From the NCBI GenBank assembly GCA_020850835.1, contig JADZDX010000105.1, forward strand, positions 1 to 32,691: a stretch of 32,691 nucleotides of DNA, written 5' to 3'. Shown here in pieces: positions 32,215 to 32,691 of this stretch. The notes under the pieces are model-generated. The model was not told where the DNA came from. It was given only the letters and a program-made list of their open reading frames with translations, and made no database searches. A program made the translations under genes and the position numbers. Each line of letters opens with the position of its first letter. The stretch's first letter is position 1. Source of the DNA: Fimbriimonadaceae bacterium. Lineage in GTDB: Bacteria > Armatimonadota > Fimbriimonadia > Fimbriimonadales > Fimbriimonadaceae.

Positions 32215-32276
32215 CACTGGTGAAAGGTCGCGCCATCCTTCCTCCTGCACCAACTGAGGTTGACCTTACACCAGTG
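32215..32276. repeat. 15-bp imperfect palindrome beside the RAYT gene
   Basis: CACTGGTGAAAGGTC (32215-32229) and GACCTTACACCAGTG (32262-32276) are inverted copies with one mismatch, 32 bp apart. The palindrome lies 25 bp past the 3' end of the transposase gene. RAYT proteins recognise REP-type palindromes, so this may be a cognate site; only one copy was noticed in the window. Confidence 0.55.
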
Positions 32277-32300
32277 ACTCATCACCACAACCTCCCAAAC

Positions 32301-32691
32301 TCACTCCAAGAAGTCTACTGAAAGAGGCGGATCGCCGTCTTCGTCACAATACGCTAACGCACTGGAGAACTCCCACTGATGAATGAAGGTGCAGAGCCCT
32401 CGCCGAATGGGGTTGCAATGGATGTAATCCAGCGAGTATCGCAACACCGCATCCGACACAACGTTGCGATCATGCCCTCCGCCAGCCTGCCAAAACCGGT
32501 GGCTCTCTTTGCCGTCGGCTGAGATCATGAAGAAGCGTTGCGAATACGTTGGCCGCGCCTCCTTGAGGTAGCGCAGAATCCGATTGGCGGCGGGCTGCTT
32601 GACGGCCCTCAGAATCTGCGCCACTTCGCAACCGGACTTGGGCTGAAGGAGCAAATGGACGTGCTCGGGCATCACTACATAGGCGAGGAGC
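32301..32691 (-). CDS. REP-associated tyrosine transposase (RAYT), 5' end outside the window
   Basis: This is a Y1/HUH single-strand transposase of the IS200/RAYT superfamily. The window holds the C-terminal 130 or so residues. The frame is open to the right edge, reading 'LAYVVMPEHVHLLLQP' with the HUH motif HVH, followed by the helix 'LRAVKQPAANRILRYLKEAR' and the end motif 'YSLDYIHCNPIRRGLC', which holds candidate catalytic Tyr residues. The N-terminal strand is missing because of the window boundary, not a mutation. RAYTs are usually single-copy domesticated enzymes that act on REP palindromes; the adjacent palindrome supports this. Confidence 0.85.
   Translation of the reverse strand, partial: LLAYVVMPEHVHLLLQPKSGCEVAQILRAVKQPAANRILRYLKEARPTYSQRFFMISADGKESHRFWQAGGGHDRNVVSDAVLRYSLDYIHCNPIRRGLCTFIHQWEFSSALAYCDEDGDPPLSVDFLE

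Noticed and set aside
32043-32288. Longer start for the DUF6176-like gene
   Set aside because: The stretch contains a terminator and a palindrome, and its translation is Cys/His/Arg-rich and unlike the domain.

Overview
The window looks like a chromosomal segment from an environmental, moderately GC-rich, Gram-negative-type (diderm) bacterium. Many secreted enzymes carry signal peptides, one protein has a lipobox, and there are stand-alone tubby/LURP-like and golvesin-like domains plus short co-directional clusters. My best guess is Armatimonadota, close to Fimbriimonas. That placement is inferred from the style of the proteins and was not tested by phylogeny.

Layout. (1) 182-2190: nuoE and nuoF, the NADH-input module of respiratory complex I. 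(2) 2200-6519, minus strand: a tight cluster of a secreted zinc amidase, a secreted protein of unknown role, a DUF3298-like secreted protein and a LURP-one/tubby-like protein. (3) 6587-9539: a family 2 glycosyltransferase, then sufC and sufD for Fe-S cluster assembly. (4) 9569-11912: pyruvate kinase, an FtsB/DivIC-like protein and a small secreted protein, facing a minus-strand secreted LolA-like protein. (5) 12748-22578: a threonyl-tRNA synthetase without a TGS domain, tRNA-Trp, a BtuF-like lipoprotein, mtnP, a HEAT-repeat protein, rpiB, a soluble DUF2156 acyltransferase-like protein, and two tandem S41 (CtpA-like) proteins of which the first has lost its catalytic residues. (6) 22587-24185, minus: a PafA-like alkaline phosphatase. 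(7) 24261-26978: tRNA-Val followed by a compact element bounded by a 49-nt near-perfect repeat of the tRNA 3' half. (8) 27006-32691: a methyltransferase, three alpha/beta hydrolases (one an S10 peptidase), small proteins, and a RAYT-type transposase cut by the window edge.

The most unusual part is the tRNA-Val element of about 2.64 kb. It carries only two overlapping genes and no integrase. The first encodes a 630-residue protein that joins an HExxH metalloprotease-like region to just the terminal tag of an RHS core and then a Cys-rich C-terminal domain. The second is small and looks like a partner or immunity gene. An 8-mer, TGAGAGAC, occurs in both orientations near both ends.

A second theme is transcription. 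At least seven protein genes have a TANNNT-type -10 hexamer exactly 6-7 nt before the start codon, which predicts leaderless mRNAs. Other genes start on GTG or TTG inside the stop codon of the gene before (GTGA or TTGA overlaps), which suggests translational coupling.
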